Positions 17,753-26,116 of a stretch of 64,000 bases of DNA are shown here, in pieces. The stretch's first letter is position 1, and every line of letters starts with the position of its first letter. The stretch comes from JAYYZW01 sp965217605. Lineage in GTDB: Bacteria > Pseudomonadota > Gammaproteobacteria > Ga0077536. A model generated the notes under the pieces. It was not told the DNA's origin. It saw nothing but the letters and a program-made list of their open reading frames with translations, and searched no databases. The translations under genes and the position numbers were made by a program. The stretch is from positions 1 through 64,000 of the forward strand of contig CBDCJB010000013.1 in assembly GCA_965217605.1 (NCBI GenBank), given 5' to 3'.

Positions 17753-19678
17753 GTGCTAAACCCACTCGCCGAATACATACAACACGTGAATCACCATTCG
17801 CAAGCCGAAAAGTTGGGGGTGCGGGGAACCCTCACCATTCTGTGGCCCTATTTTCGCGACAGTCTCAACGATCAGGTCAAAAGTATCTGGTTCATCGTGG
17901 TCTACCTCGCGTTCTTCCAGATCGTCATTCTCGGCTTGCCGATCGTTTATGCCACGATGATCGGTAGCGGCATCGCGATCGTCGCGGTGGGCTTGATGTT
18001 GTTCATGGAGGGCTTGCGATTGGGTCTGATGCCGTTGGGGGAAACCATCGGCGCCGTCCTGCCTCGAAATTCCCGCTTACCGATCATCCTGGGCTTCGCC
18101 TTTCTGCTCGGCGTAGGCGCTACGTTCGCGGAACCCGCAATCGCCGTGCTGAAACAGGCGGGGCGCGGCGTCCAACCCTTCAGTGCACCGTTGCTATACA
18201 GTCTGCTCAACGATTTTTCCGGGCAACTCATCACTGCGGTCGGACTCGGTGTCGGCGCGGCCGTAGCAGTCGGGATCTTACGTTTCTTTTACGGTTGGTC
18301 GCTCAAGCTTCTCATTATCCCAGTCGTTTGCATCCTTATTGCACTCACGATCTTCGCGCACAGTGATCCGATGTTGCAGCCAATCCTCGGCCTTGCGTGG
18401 GACTGCGGGGCCGTAACGACCGGACCCGTGACGGTACCCCTCGTTTTAGCGTTGGGAATTGGTGTTTGCCGCATTGTCGGTGAGGGCGATACGAGCCATG
18501 CCGGCTTCGGCATCGTCACCTTGGCGTCTCTCGCGCCGATCGTCGCGGTGCTCCTACTAGGCTTGTTCCATTACCACGCCGACGACTATTTCGGGCGGCC
18601 CGGTTACACCGGAGAGGTTGAATCCCGGCGGCCGACGATCAGTGAAATCCTGCCATCGCAAATCGAGTCGCTCGACCGCGCGCCGTTTACCACCGCTGAG
18701 TTCAACGATTTTCTCGCGACCGGCATTATCGACGACGACTATCGGATCCGTTACGAAGGCGGCCAACGCGCGCTGAAAGACGGTCGTATCGTGCTTCGGA
18801 ACACGGAGATCATCCTTGAGAAAAAGCCCGAAGATCGTCCGGCATTCATCGGCTCAGTAACCTGGGACCCCAAGCAAGAACCCGCGGAGGGGATCAAGGA
18901 TTCCATCGCCACAGCCGTGCGCGCCATCGTGCCATTGTGTCTGTTCTTGTTTTTTACGCTTAACCTCGTGTTGAACGAACGCCTTCGTAACCGCGATGAA
19001 TTATTTATCGGGATCACGTTTGCGATCGCCGGAATGTCATTGTTCGTTTTAGGGATCAACCTCGGGTTGAGCCCGCTCGGCACACAACTCGGTAGCAACG
19101 TCCCAGCCGCGTTCGCAAGCCTGACACCTTGGGGTATGACGGGATCCGAGGGTCCATTATTCGACACGCCGTTCTACGGTAAGCTGGTTGCGATCCTTTT
19201 CGGATTTTTCCTCGGCTACGGCGCTACGCTCGCCGAACCTGCCTTGAATGCGCTCGGTAATACGGTCGAGAAGATCACGGTCGGCGCCTTTCGTAAAGGC
19301 TTGCTCATGCAATCCGTTGCCATGGGCGTGGGCATCGGCATCGGGGCGGGGGTGTTCAAGATCGCATACGACATCCCGCTGACTTATCTCCTCGTGCCAC
19401 CGTATCTGCTGCTACTGGTCCTGACCTGGTTTTCGTCGGAAGAATTCGTCAACTTTGGATGGGACAGCGCGGGCGTGACGACCGGTCCGATCACCGTGCC
19501 CTTGGTCCTCGCGATGGGCCTCGGTATCGGCGCCAACGTCCCCGGGATAAGCGACGGTTTCGGTATTCTCGCCTTGGCGTCGGTCGGTCCGATCATTACG
19601 GTACTGAGTGTTGGTTTCATCGTATCCCGCACCAGCCAGGAAGCACCTGCACCCCTTGAACGTGGAGCGGAGCGATGA
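17753..19678 (+). CDS. Tandem DUF1538 membrane protein (UmpAB-like fusion)
   Basis: A 641-residue inner-membrane protein with two DUF1538 halves (about residues 30-285 and 380-625). Each has the repeated signatures GATxAEPA and GVTTGPxTVPLVLAxGxG, joined by a soluble linker (about 290-375). Separate DUF1538 proteins have been reported as UmpA/UmpB in a monovalent cation/proton antiporter; here the two halves are fused. The initial codon is GTG 17753 without a strong ribosome site, so the start is uncertain. The stop overlaps the start of the PII-like gene by four bases. Confidence 0.85.
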   Translation: MLNPLAEYIQHVNHHSQAEKLGVRGTLTILWPYFRDSLNDQVKSIWFIVVYLAFFQIVILGLPIVYATMIGSGIAIVAVGLMLFMEGLRLGLMPLGETIGAVLPRNSRLPIILGFAFLLGVGATFAEPAIAVLKQAGRGVQPFSAPLLYSLLNDFSGQLITAVGLGVGAAVAVGILRFFYGWSLKLLIIPVVCILIALTIFAHSDPMLQPILGLAWDCGAVTTGPVTVPLVLALGIGVCRIVGEGDTSHAGFGIVTLASLAPIVAVLLLGLFHYHADDYFGRPGYTGEVESRRPTISEILPSQIESLDRAPFTTAEFNDFLATGIIDDDYRIRYEGGQRALKDGRIVLRNTEIILEKKPEDRPAFIGSVTWDPKQEPAEGIKDSIATAVRAIVPLCLFLFFTLNLVLNERLRNRDELFIGITFAIAGMSLFVLGINLGLSPLGTQLGSNVPAAFASLTPWGMTGSEGPLFDTPFYGKLVAILFGFFLGYGATLAEPALNALGNTVEKITVGAFRKGLLMQSVAMGVGIGIGAGVFKIAYDIPLTYLLVPPYLLLLVLTWFSSEEFVNFGWDSAGVTTGPITVPLVLAMGLGIGANVPGISDGFGILALASVGPIITVLSVGFIVSRTSQEAPAPLERGAER

Positions 19679-20895
19679 CTCGATTCGTGACCCATACCAA
19701 CGTGTCGGTGGTTACGGCGATCGTGCCGCCCCATAGCGCCCACCGAGTCATCGACGAAGTCTTTGCGCTCGGCGATCGGAGCGCATGGTGGATTAACGCC
19801 CGCGGCACACTGATGCGCGACCGTTGGTATCAGGCGCTCGTACCCGTGATGAGCCCCGAAAAGGAAATTCTGCATTTCCTCGCGCCCGACACGGAAATTG
19901 ATCCGATGATGGAATCGATCGTAGCGGCGGGAAATCTTCATTTACCCGGGGCCGGTGCGGTGATCGCCGTGCCTTGCGATGAGTTACATTGCACAGAGGA
20001 TTTTCCACTATGGGCGACGTCGTCCTGGGAATCGGACAGCTTCAATGCCTCGCACAATCTCAAGGAGAACCTCACGGCAATCTTCTGCATCATGCAGCGG
20101 GATCGGACGGACCAGATCTCGCGCGCGGCCATGTCCGCCGGTGCCCACGGGCCGGTGGTGTTCTACTGCGCCGGCCGTGGCCTGCGTGATCGCATCGGCT
20201 GGCTGCGCATCACCAAGAAAGACGACCAGGAGGTCCTCGTCGTGGTCGTCGATAACGCCGACGCGGTGGCGGTGACCGAGGCGATGGTTGATGCCGGTGA
20301 TATCGATATGCCTGGCCGCGGATTTCTCTTTCGGATGCCCGTACAGAAAGGAGTGATCAATATCGGGAGCACCTACGGCCGGCGTAAATATGCCGCCGAT
20401 ATGCAGCAGATCATCTCCGCAATCGACGATCTCAAGGGTGGCAGCCAGTGGCGCGACCAGCGCATTTCCGAACTCGTGGGAACCGGTAAAAGCGCGGGGT
20501 TAAATCTTTTCGGCAAGGTGAAGGAACGCGCTTATCTGACCGGGCAGGCGAGTTTGTCATGCATCGTCACCCGCAAACACGCCGACACCGTGCTCGATGC
20601 GGCGCTGGACGGCGGGGCGCCGGGCGCGAATGTCAGCTACGCCAAGCTTGTAGAAGCCGACAGCCAGGCTACCGCGCGCGGGATCCGTTTGAACCGTGAA
20701 CGCGCCGTCGTGCGTATCATCCTCCCGGAAGAACGGCTGACGAATGTCGTGCTGCATATGCAATCGGCGTGCAGCGAACACGAGATCGACAACGTGTGTA
20801 TTTTTGTCCAACCGGTAACGCGCGCGGTTACGTATATCGCCGATCGGTCCGAGCGGGCGGATATCACCGCGCACGACAGGGTCCACCAGACCTAA
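19675..20895 (+). CDS. Multi-domain PII-like protein coupled to DUF1538 transporter
   Basis: A 406-residue soluble protein that appears to contain about three PII/GlnB-like ferredoxin folds. They lie at roughly residues 8-110 (VTAIVPPHSAHRVIDEVF), 130-225 (LTAIFCIMQRDRTDQI, ending VINIGS) and 295-395 (LSCIVTRKHADTVLDAAL). Each has the strand-helix-strand pattern and a G-rich loop. ATGA overlap with the DUF1538 gene indicates coupled translation, so the protein probably senses a nucleotide or other ligand and gates the transporter, by analogy with GlnK-AmtB. That role is inference. Confidence 0.72.
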   Translation: MTRFVTHTNVSVVTAIVPPHSAHRVIDEVFALGDRSAWWINARGTLMRDRWYQALVPVMSPEKEILHFLAPDTEIDPMMESIVAAGNLHLPGAGAVIAVPCDELHCTEDFPLWATSSWESDSFNASHNLKENLTAIFCIMQRDRTDQISRAAMSAGAHGPVVFYCAGRGLRDRIGWLRITKKDDQEVLVVVVDNADAVAVTEAMVDAGDIDMPGRGFLFRMPVQKGVINIGSTYGRRKYAADMQQIISAIDDLKGGSQWRDQRISELVGTGKSAGLNLFGKVKERAYLTGQASLSCIVTRKHADTVLDAALDGGAPGANVSYAKLVEADSQATARGIRLNRERAVVRIILPEERLTNVVLHMQSACSEHEIDNVCIFVQPVTRAVTYIADRSERADITAHDRVHQT

Positions 20896-21839
20896 TCCGA
20901 GCCGCCGGCCGTCCACGGCCGATGTGCGGCCAACCGCTCGTCGCCGAACAGGCTGGCGCACTTTTCTGCGAAGAAATCGATGAAGACCCGGGCTTTCTGC
21001 GGCAGATAGACGCGGCTCGGATAGAGCGCCGTGATCGGTGTCCCGCGCGGTTCGATCTGGTAATCGGGCAAGATCGGAACCAGGGCGCCGGTGCGCAGTT
21101 CTTCCTGCGGCAGCCAGTCGGCGACCATGACGATTCCCGCCCCGCTACACGCACAGATCATGAGACCGTCGGCGTCGTTTACGGCGAGTGCGGCTTTGAT
21201 CCGCACCGTCGCTGTTTCGCGGCCGCGTGAAAAACGCCATGTCCGGGTGCCCGTGGCGGCGTTGATGGTAATGCAGTCATGCCATTGAAGATCGCGCGGG
21301 TGTTTTGGCATGCCGCGTCGCTGAATGTAATCAGGGCTCGCACACAATACGGAATCCGTTTCTGCAAGCCGACGGGCGACCAGATTCGAGTCTGCGAGAT
21401 GCCCGATGTCGATGCCTAGCTCGAGCCCCCCGGCCAGAATGTCCATGCTGCTGTCGGTCAACTCGAGTCCGACGCTTACCTCGGGATATCGCGCCCGAAA
21501 CTCATGTAGGTAAGGCACGATAAGACGCCGGCCCAACGCGGTGCGGCAACCGACGCGCAGCCGCCCGTGTGGTCGAGCTGCGCTGGCTTGCACGGCCTCG
21601 AGCGTCTCGTCGACCGCGGAGACGATGCGCAAGGCGTGGACGTGAAAGGCTGCGCCGGCCTCCGTGAGACTGACTCTGCGCGTCGAGCGCGTGAATAAGC
21701 GTGTTCCGAGCTCGGCTTCCAGCGCGGCAATCTTGCGCGTGGCCTGCGCAGCCGACATCTGCAGCCGCTGCGCCCCACGTGCAAACCCTGATTCTTCGGT
21801 GACGGCGAGAAAAAGGCGCAAGGCGCTGAGGTCATTCAT
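20892..21839 (-). CDS. LysR-family transcriptional regulator
   Basis: A 315-residue LTTR. The winged helix is at residues 1-60 (opening NDLSALRLFLAVTEESGFA, with AAQATRKIAALE). The periplasmic-binding-like effector domain follows from about 90 to 300. The stop overlaps the convergent PII-like gene stop. It is divergent from a 55-residue protein gene across an AT-rich region with a CAATA/TATTG palindrome, so that small gene is the most likely target. The effector is unknown. Confidence 0.9.
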   Translation of the reverse strand: MNDLSALRLFLAVTEESGFARGAQRLQMSAAQATRKIAALEAELGTRLFTRSTRRVSLTEAGAAFHVHALRIVSAVDETLEAVQASAARPHGRLRVGCRTALGRRLIVPYLHEFRARYPEVSVGLELTDSSMDILAGGLELGIDIGHLADSNLVARRLAETDSVLCASPDYIQRRGMPKHPRDLQWHDCITINAATGTRTWRFSRGRETATVRIKAALAVNDADGLMICACSGAGIVMVADWLPQEELRTGALVPILPDYQIEPRGTPITALYPSRVYLPQKARVFIDFFAEKCASLFGDERLAAHRPWTAGGSD

Positions 21840-21991
21840 TGCTTCTTATTTTACAATAATCTATTGCTAATTATGCCTATTATCATTTTATATGCAATAG
21901 TCTAGGCTATGTCCCAAGCTCAGGCGTCGAACCTATCCAAGGCCATCGACGCCGCTATATCGTTAATCCATCGGTTTAAGTTAGGAGAGTA
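21840..21991. promoter_or_regulatory. AT-rich divergent promoter region with LTTR-type palindrome
   Basis: The 152-base gap between the LysR gene and the small ORF is far more AT-rich than its surroundings. CAATAATCTATTG (21854-21866) is a 5-base-arm palindrome, and another CAATAG lies near 21895-21900. This layout fits an autoregulated LysR binding region. Confidence 0.5.
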
Positions 21992-22159
21992 ATGATGAGT
22001 AATTTCAAAGTTTTAGGACAATTTTTACTGACTTTGGCCCAAGTTGTTGCACTGGTCGCTATCTTCCAGGTCGTGGCCGTGACGACGCCGTCGGCGGCCG
22101 CCGGGCCCGCCACCTTGGTCACCGATTTGCAGTACGACGCCCGGGTCGAATTGATTTAA
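21992..22159 (+). CDS. Small single-helix protein, 55 residues
   Basis: ATG 21992 follows AGGAGAG at the right spacing. The product begins MMSNFKVLGQFLLTLAQVV, has one hydrophobic helix (about residues 8-31), an Ala/Gly/Pro-rich break (SAAAGPA) and a polar tail ending VELI. It could be a membrane-anchored micro-protein or a short exported protein with a signal peptide. I do not recognise the family. It is divergent from the LysR gene and followed by a terminator at 22248. Confidence 0.6.
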   Translation: MMSNFKVLGQFLLTLAQVVALVAIFQVVAVTTPSAAAGPATLVTDLQYDARVELI

Positions 22160-22247
22160 TATGGATCCCCTGCGGCGCTTGTTTAATACCTAATAACCGA
22201 TATAAGCCCCCGCTGCGACGGACCAAACGCAACATCGTCGCCCCTAC

Positions 22248-22277
22248 AAAAGCCCGGCTTCACCCGGGCTTTTTCTT
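22248..22277 (+). terminator. Rho-independent terminator
   Basis: The stem AAAGCCCGG/CCGGGCTTT around CTTCAC is followed by TTTTCTTT. It ends the transcript of the 55-residue protein about 90 bases after its stop. Confidence 0.85.
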
Positions 22278-22402
22278 TGTACGCATTACGCCGCAACGCA
22301 ACACGGTATTGTTCTCGGGCATCCGCGCTTCGGTTAGTTTATGGGCATGCATGCCTGGCTCCCTCGGACTTCGTCCATGTGGGCAACAATCGTCATCGCC
22401 GC

Positions 22403-22588
22403 TCAAGTGTGCTGTCCCGTAATCAAGTGTGCTGTCCCGTAATAATGTTTCATAACTCGCTAGTCTTTTTCGCCCCTGGCGGCGTTGCTCCTGCTTGCGT
22501 AGAGCCCGCTACGCGGCGTCGTCGCGCCTTGCCAGGAACGAAAAATCCAGCGCGATTTACGCAACATTATTGCGGGACAGCACACTAG
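22403..22588. mobile_element. MITE related to resident IS630, copy 1
   Basis: A non-coding element (main copy about 22425-22588) with ends AGTGTGCTGTCCCG inverted at GCGGGACAGCACACTAG, the same tips as the IS630 copies at 24180 and 36514. The left tip is duplicated in tandem (20-base unit at 22403 and 22423). The interior shares a core with the element at 63437, including GGCGGCGTTGCTCCT and GTAGAGCCCGC. It would be mobilised in trans by the IS630 transposase. Confidence 0.72.
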
Positions 22589-22599
22589 CAACTGGTGAA

Positions 22600-22926
22600 A
22601 TGGCCTTAGGCGCGCTCGGCGTGCACGCCGCGATCGGCGAAAGTGCGTTATATAGCTATGCGGCGCAGTGGTGGATCGACATCATCGGTTTCAGTTTTCT
22701 GACCTTAACCGGCGTACGGCTTTATCGGATGCGCCTGTGGGCCGCGAAAGTAACGGTCTTCTTACTGTACGCACTATTTTTCCTCGTCCTGATCTTGATC
22801 GCCGTGTGCTTCGACGACTACTACGCGAACTGGGCCTATTGGTCGTTACCCCTCTCATTACCCTTACTCGGCTCCTGCGTTCACGTGCTGCGTAAACATC
22901 GAGGCGCATTCGTCAATCGCTTGTGA
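22600..22926 (+). CDS. Hypothetical three-helix membrane protein, possibly 5'-truncated
   Basis: A 108-residue product from ATG 22600 with hydrophobic segments at about residues 25-45, 50-68 and 78-95 and a basic C-terminus. The reading frame stays open upstream into the MITE (to 22495), and the start lacks a clear ribosome site, so the MITE may have cut off an original N-terminus. I do not recognise the family. A REP-like palindrome follows the stop. Confidence 0.45.
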   Translation: MALGALGVHAAIGESALYSYAAQWWIDIIGFSFLTLTGVRLYRMRLWAAKVTVFLLYALFFLVLILIAVCFDDYYANWAYWSLPLSLPLLGSCVHVLRKHRGAFVNRL

Positions 22927-22935
22927 TAGCGTTGA

Positions 22936-23007
22936 CCCTGGATTCCGCTGCGCTCCATCCAGGCTACGTTCTCGATGTAGCCTGGATGGAGCGCAGCGGA
23001 ATCCGGG
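22936..23007. repeat. REP-like palindrome, copy 3
   Basis: Arms CCTGGATTCCGCTGCGCTCC and its complement around an ACGTTCTCGATGT spacer. Same family as 3273, 10991 and 44508. It lies between the membrane protein and the Rieske gene. Confidence 0.85.
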
Positions 23008-23028
23008 ACAAACTTCGATACCGGTTCT

Positions 23029-24180
23029 ATGCACCAGGCCGAACAAATCGCGATCGGGCAGCAGCTCTTCGCATATATCGACAGCCGCACGACGGCGATG
23101 GCCGACGCCGTCTACCGACAGCCGGTCGCCGAATATGTGTGTCCCGACACGGCAGAAATCGAGCGGCAGGTCTTCTTCCGGGAGCGCCCGCTGTGCGTGG
23201 GAATGAGCAGCTTGCTACCGGAACCGGGCGCCTACTACACGCACGATTTGAGCGGCTTGCCGCTGCTCTTGACCCGGGCAGATGACGGCGACATACGCGC
23301 GCTGCTCAACGTGTGCCGACATCGCGGCTCACGGGTGGCCGAATCATGCGGCAAGACCCGGTCGTTCGTCTGCCCCTACCACGCCTGGACCTACGGGCTG
23401 GACGGTCAACTCGTCGCGCGGCCGGAGGGCCCCTCTTTCACCGGCGCGCCACGCGAACGCCACGGCCTTACGCCACTGACCGCGATCGAGCGCGACGGCC
23501 TAATCTGGGTGTCACCCACGCCGGGGCACATGTTCAGCCTCGACGATCACCTGGAGGGCCTGACGGACGAAATCGCGGACTTCGATCTGGCGGCATTTCA
23601 TCACTACGAAAGCCGTGTGATCCCCCTGCATATGAACTGGAAGTTGATCGTCGATACCTTTCTCGAGTCCTACCACTTTTGCGTTTTGCATAGAAATTCG
23701 ATCTGCTCAGTCTTCTACGAGAATCTCAGCACCTTCGACACCTGGGGCCCACACATGCGCCTGATCGGCGCACGCCGCTCCATCGAAGATATCCGAAAAC
23801 TACCCGATCGAGACTGGAACCTGTTGCCGCACATGGTGGGCATTTACGTTTTCTTTCCAAACACGGTGCTGGTGTGGCAGCTCGACCATATCGAACTGTG
23901 GCAGATCTTTCCTATGGCGAATGCGCCGGAAGAGTCCGCGTTGCTGCTCTCGCTGTACACGCCGGAACCCGCGATCACTGATAGCGCGCGGCGGCACTGG
24001 GACAACAATATGGATCTGGTCGTCCACGTGGTCGAAAACGAGGATTTTCCGGTCGGCGAAGGCATCCAAAAGGGCTTTCACTCCGGTGCGCAAGCGCATA
24101 CCACCTTCGGACAAAACGAACCGGCGCTGGCCCATTTCCACCGGACCGTCACCGAACAGGTCAAAGCAGAGGGCGGCTAG
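23029..24180 (+). CDS. Rieske non-haem iron oxygenase, alpha subunit
   Basis: A 383-residue ring-hydroxylating oxygenase subunit. The Rieske [2Fe-2S] site has Cys96-x-His98 (CRHRG) and Cys115-x2-His118 (CPYHAW). The mononuclear iron site has Asp209 and the His216/His221 pair (ESYHFCVLH), with a later Asp in HWDNNMD as the probable third ligand. Similar proteins hydroxylate or demethylate aromatic or quaternary-amine compounds; the substrate is not predictable. No reductase or small subunit is adjacent. An IS630 is inserted in the TA of its TAG stop codon, which is preserved. Confidence 0.88.
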   Translation: MHQAEQIAIGQQLFAYIDSRTTAMADAVYRQPVAEYVCPDTAEIERQVFFRERPLCVGMSSLLPEPGAYYTHDLSGLPLLLTRADDGDIRALLNVCRHRGSRVAESCGKTRSFVCPYHAWTYGLDGQLVARPEGPSFTGAPRERHGLTPLTAIERDGLIWVSPTPGHMFSLDDHLEGLTDEIADFDLAAFHHYESRVIPLHMNWKLIVDTFLESYHFCVLHRNSICSVFYENLSTFDTWGPHMRLIGARRSIEDIRKLPDRDWNLLPHMVGIYVFFPNTVLVWQLDHIELWQIFPMANAPEESALLLSLYTPEPAITDSARRHWDNNMDLVVHVVENEDFPVGEGIQKGFHSGAQAHTTFGQNEPALAHFHRTVTEQVKAEGG

Positions 24181-25342
24181 TGTGCTGTCCCACGATGAAC
24201 TTTCATAAGTCGTGATGATCAGATCGGCTATTGTGTCATGCAGGAGCCAGCCGATGGTTACCGGTCGACCCAGATCCTTTACGGTTAAACTGAGCGAGGA
24301 GGAACACGAGGTCCTCAACAGTTACGCGAGGTCGCGCAGTCTGCCGCATGCGCTGGCACGGCGCGCAAAGATCGTCATGATGGCAGCCGATGGGCTGTCT
24401 AACAGCGCGATTGCCAGAAAGCTCGATGTATCCAATCCGACGGTCACAAATGGGTGTCGCCGGTATATCGCCAACGGGATTGTCGGATTGTATGATCTGC
24501 CGCCGGGCCATCGTCGGCGCACATATGATGACGATGAGGTTGCACGCTTGATGCAAAAGGTGCTGAGCGAGCGACCGGAGAACGCGACCCATTGGAGCAC
24601 GCGTTCGTTTGCACGGGAGACCGCGCCCTCGAAGAGTACCGTTCATCGGTATTTCACGCTGTTTGGGATCCAGCCCTATCGCAGCCGCACGTTCAAACTC
24701 TCGACCGCTCCCTTCTTCGTCGACAAGGTGCGCGATATTGTCGGTTTGTACTTGAATCCACCCGATAATGCCCTGGTATTGTGCGTTGACGAAAAAAGCC
24801 AGATCCAGGCATTGGAACGCAGTCAGCCGGTTCTGCCGATGGGGCTCGGTTATGTCGAGGGTGTCACCCATAATTACTTTCGACATGGCACGACCACGTT
24901 GTTCGCGGCGCTCGATATCGCCAACGGCACGGTCATCGGGCAGTGCAAAGCGCGGCATCGTCACCAGGAATTGCTGTCCTTCCTGAATCATCTCGAGAAA
25001 AGTGTTCCCGCCGCGCTGGATGTTCATCTGGTGATGGACAACTATGGCACGCATAAGCATCCCAAAGTCCGTGCCTGGTTCGCTCGACGCCCTCGATTTC
25101 ACGTCCACTTCACGCCAACCTACGCGTCATGGCTCAACCAGGTCGAACGTTGGTTTGGTCTCATCAGCCAGCGCGCTATCAAGCGCGGGTCGTTCCGGAA
25201 TGTGAAGGATCTCGTTGCTCGTATCGAGCGATATATTGCTCAGCACAACGCCAACCCTATACCTTTCGCCTGGACCGCAACCGCCGACTCAATCTTGAAA
25301 AAACTCGCCCGACTTTCGAAACTTCTTTGCGGGACAGCACAC
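24180..25342 (+). mobile_element. IS630-family insertion sequence, copy 1
   Basis: A 1,163-bp element flanked by TA (24178-24179 and 25343-25344). The ends are imperfect inverted repeats of about 35 bases starting GTGTGCTGTCCC. One transposase gene runs on the plus strand. The target was CTAG, inside the stop of the Rieske gene. The translated products match copy 2 at 36514 completely, so the event is recent. Confidence 0.92.
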
Positions 25343-25345
25343 TAG
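24254..25345 (+). CDS. IS630-family transposase, copy 1
   Basis: A 363-residue Tc1/mariner-type transposase starting at ATG 24254 (MVTGRPRSF). An N-terminal double HTH region (about residues 1-130, with NSAIARKLDVSNPTV) precedes the DDE domain: Asp in VLCVDEKSQ, Asp in LVMDNYGTHKH and Glu in WLNQVERWFG. The last codons read through the terminal repeat, and the TAG stop is completed by the flanking TA duplication. It looks fully active. Confidence 0.93.
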   Translation: MVTGRPRSFTVKLSEEEHEVLNSYARSRSLPHALARRAKIVMMAADGLSNSAIARKLDVSNPTVTNGCRRYIANGIVGLYDLPPGHRRRTYDDDEVARLMQKVLSERPENATHWSTRSFARETAPSKSTVHRYFTLFGIQPYRSRTFKLSTAPFFVDKVRDIVGLYLNPPDNALVLCVDEKSQIQALERSQPVLPMGLGYVEGVTHNYFRHGTTTLFAALDIANGTVIGQCKARHRHQELLSFLNHLEKSVPAALDVHLVMDNYGTHKHPKVRAWFARRPRFHVHFTPTYASWLNQVERWFGLISQRAIKRGSFRNVKDLVARIERYIAQHNANPIPFAWTATADSILKKLARLSKLLCGTAH

Positions 25346-25356
25346 CAGGTTCTAGG

Positions 25357-26115
25357 TCAAAACCAGAACCGAAAACCCGCGACCAGCATCCAGATACTCG
25401 CGTAGCGGCCACCACGGCGTACGAGATCGGCCGTATTGCCGACTTTGCTGTCCCAAGAAACACCGACATAGGGTGCGAATTCCGGCTTGATTTCGTAACG
25501 CACGCGCAAGCCCAACTCGACGTTATTGATACCGCTCGTCTGGTCGAAACTACGGACGTCGCCGCTCGCAAGGTTCGATTCGAATCGCAACTGCGCCACG
25601 ATGCGTTGGGTAACCAATATCTCCCGGTGCAATTCGACCCGTGCAAACGCATCGCCTTCATCGCTCACGAACAGGGCGGCAGCGGTTTCGATACGGTAAG
25701 GGGCCAATCCGTCGATTCCAATCACGGCGAACCCGAGATCGTCGTCTTCACCCGGGATGAACTCGCGGTCATACCTCAGGCCCGCTTGAATCTCCCAAAA
25801 CGGCGCAACGAGGTAGCCATACAAAAACTGCAATTCGGCGCGAGTGTCACCTGTCGACATCGCGTACTCGCCATCGGCGCGTAGCCACAAGCGATGGTAG
25901 TCCCGACCGATCCAACCGAAGCCGTCCCACCGCAGGACGTCGTCGCCGTCGAGATTACGGTACTCGAACTGGTCGGCTTGGAAAAAACCGATAATCGGAT
26001 CGTCGTCCATCGGGACATCGATCGACGTCGTCGGTTCGGCTTCGACCGGTCCCAGCATCAAAATGACGAGTACGCTGGCGAGCATTGCGGGCGCGCTGGC
26101 GGCGCCAAAACCCAT
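25357..26115 (-). CDS. copB: Copper resistance protein B, outer membrane
   Basis: A 252-residue CopB: a signal peptide (to about residue 25), then an amphipathic beta-barrel ending in phenylalanine, as expected for outer membrane insertion. Family marks include RWDGFGWIGRDYHRLWLRA and GLRVRYEIKPEFAPYVGVSW. I chose ATG 26115, one base after the copA stop; a TTG three codons earlier would overlap copA. It works with CopA in periplasmic copper tolerance. The stop lies 14 bases from the IS630 end. Confidence 0.9.
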   Translation of the reverse strand: MGFGAASAPAMLASVLVILMLGPVEAEPTTSIDVPMDDDPIIGFFQADQFEYRNLDGDDVLRWDGFGWIGRDYHRLWLRADGEYAMSTGDTRAELQFLYGYLVAPFWEIQAGLRYDREFIPGEDDDLGFAVIGIDGLAPYRIETAAALFVSDEGDAFARVELHREILVTQRIVAQLRFESNLASGDVRSFDQTSGINNVELGLRVRYEIKPEFAPYVGVSWDSKVGNTADLVRRGGRYASIWMLVAGFRFWF

Positions 26116-26116
26116 G

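Noticed and set aside
22277..22588. Open frame spanning the MITE
   Set aside because: It crosses terminal repeats of a non-coding element and has no family or ribosome site.
24236..25108. 290-codon minus-strand frame opposite the IS630 transposase (also at 36748)
   Set aside because: Duplicated only because the IS is duplicated; the transposase on the other strand explains the conservation.
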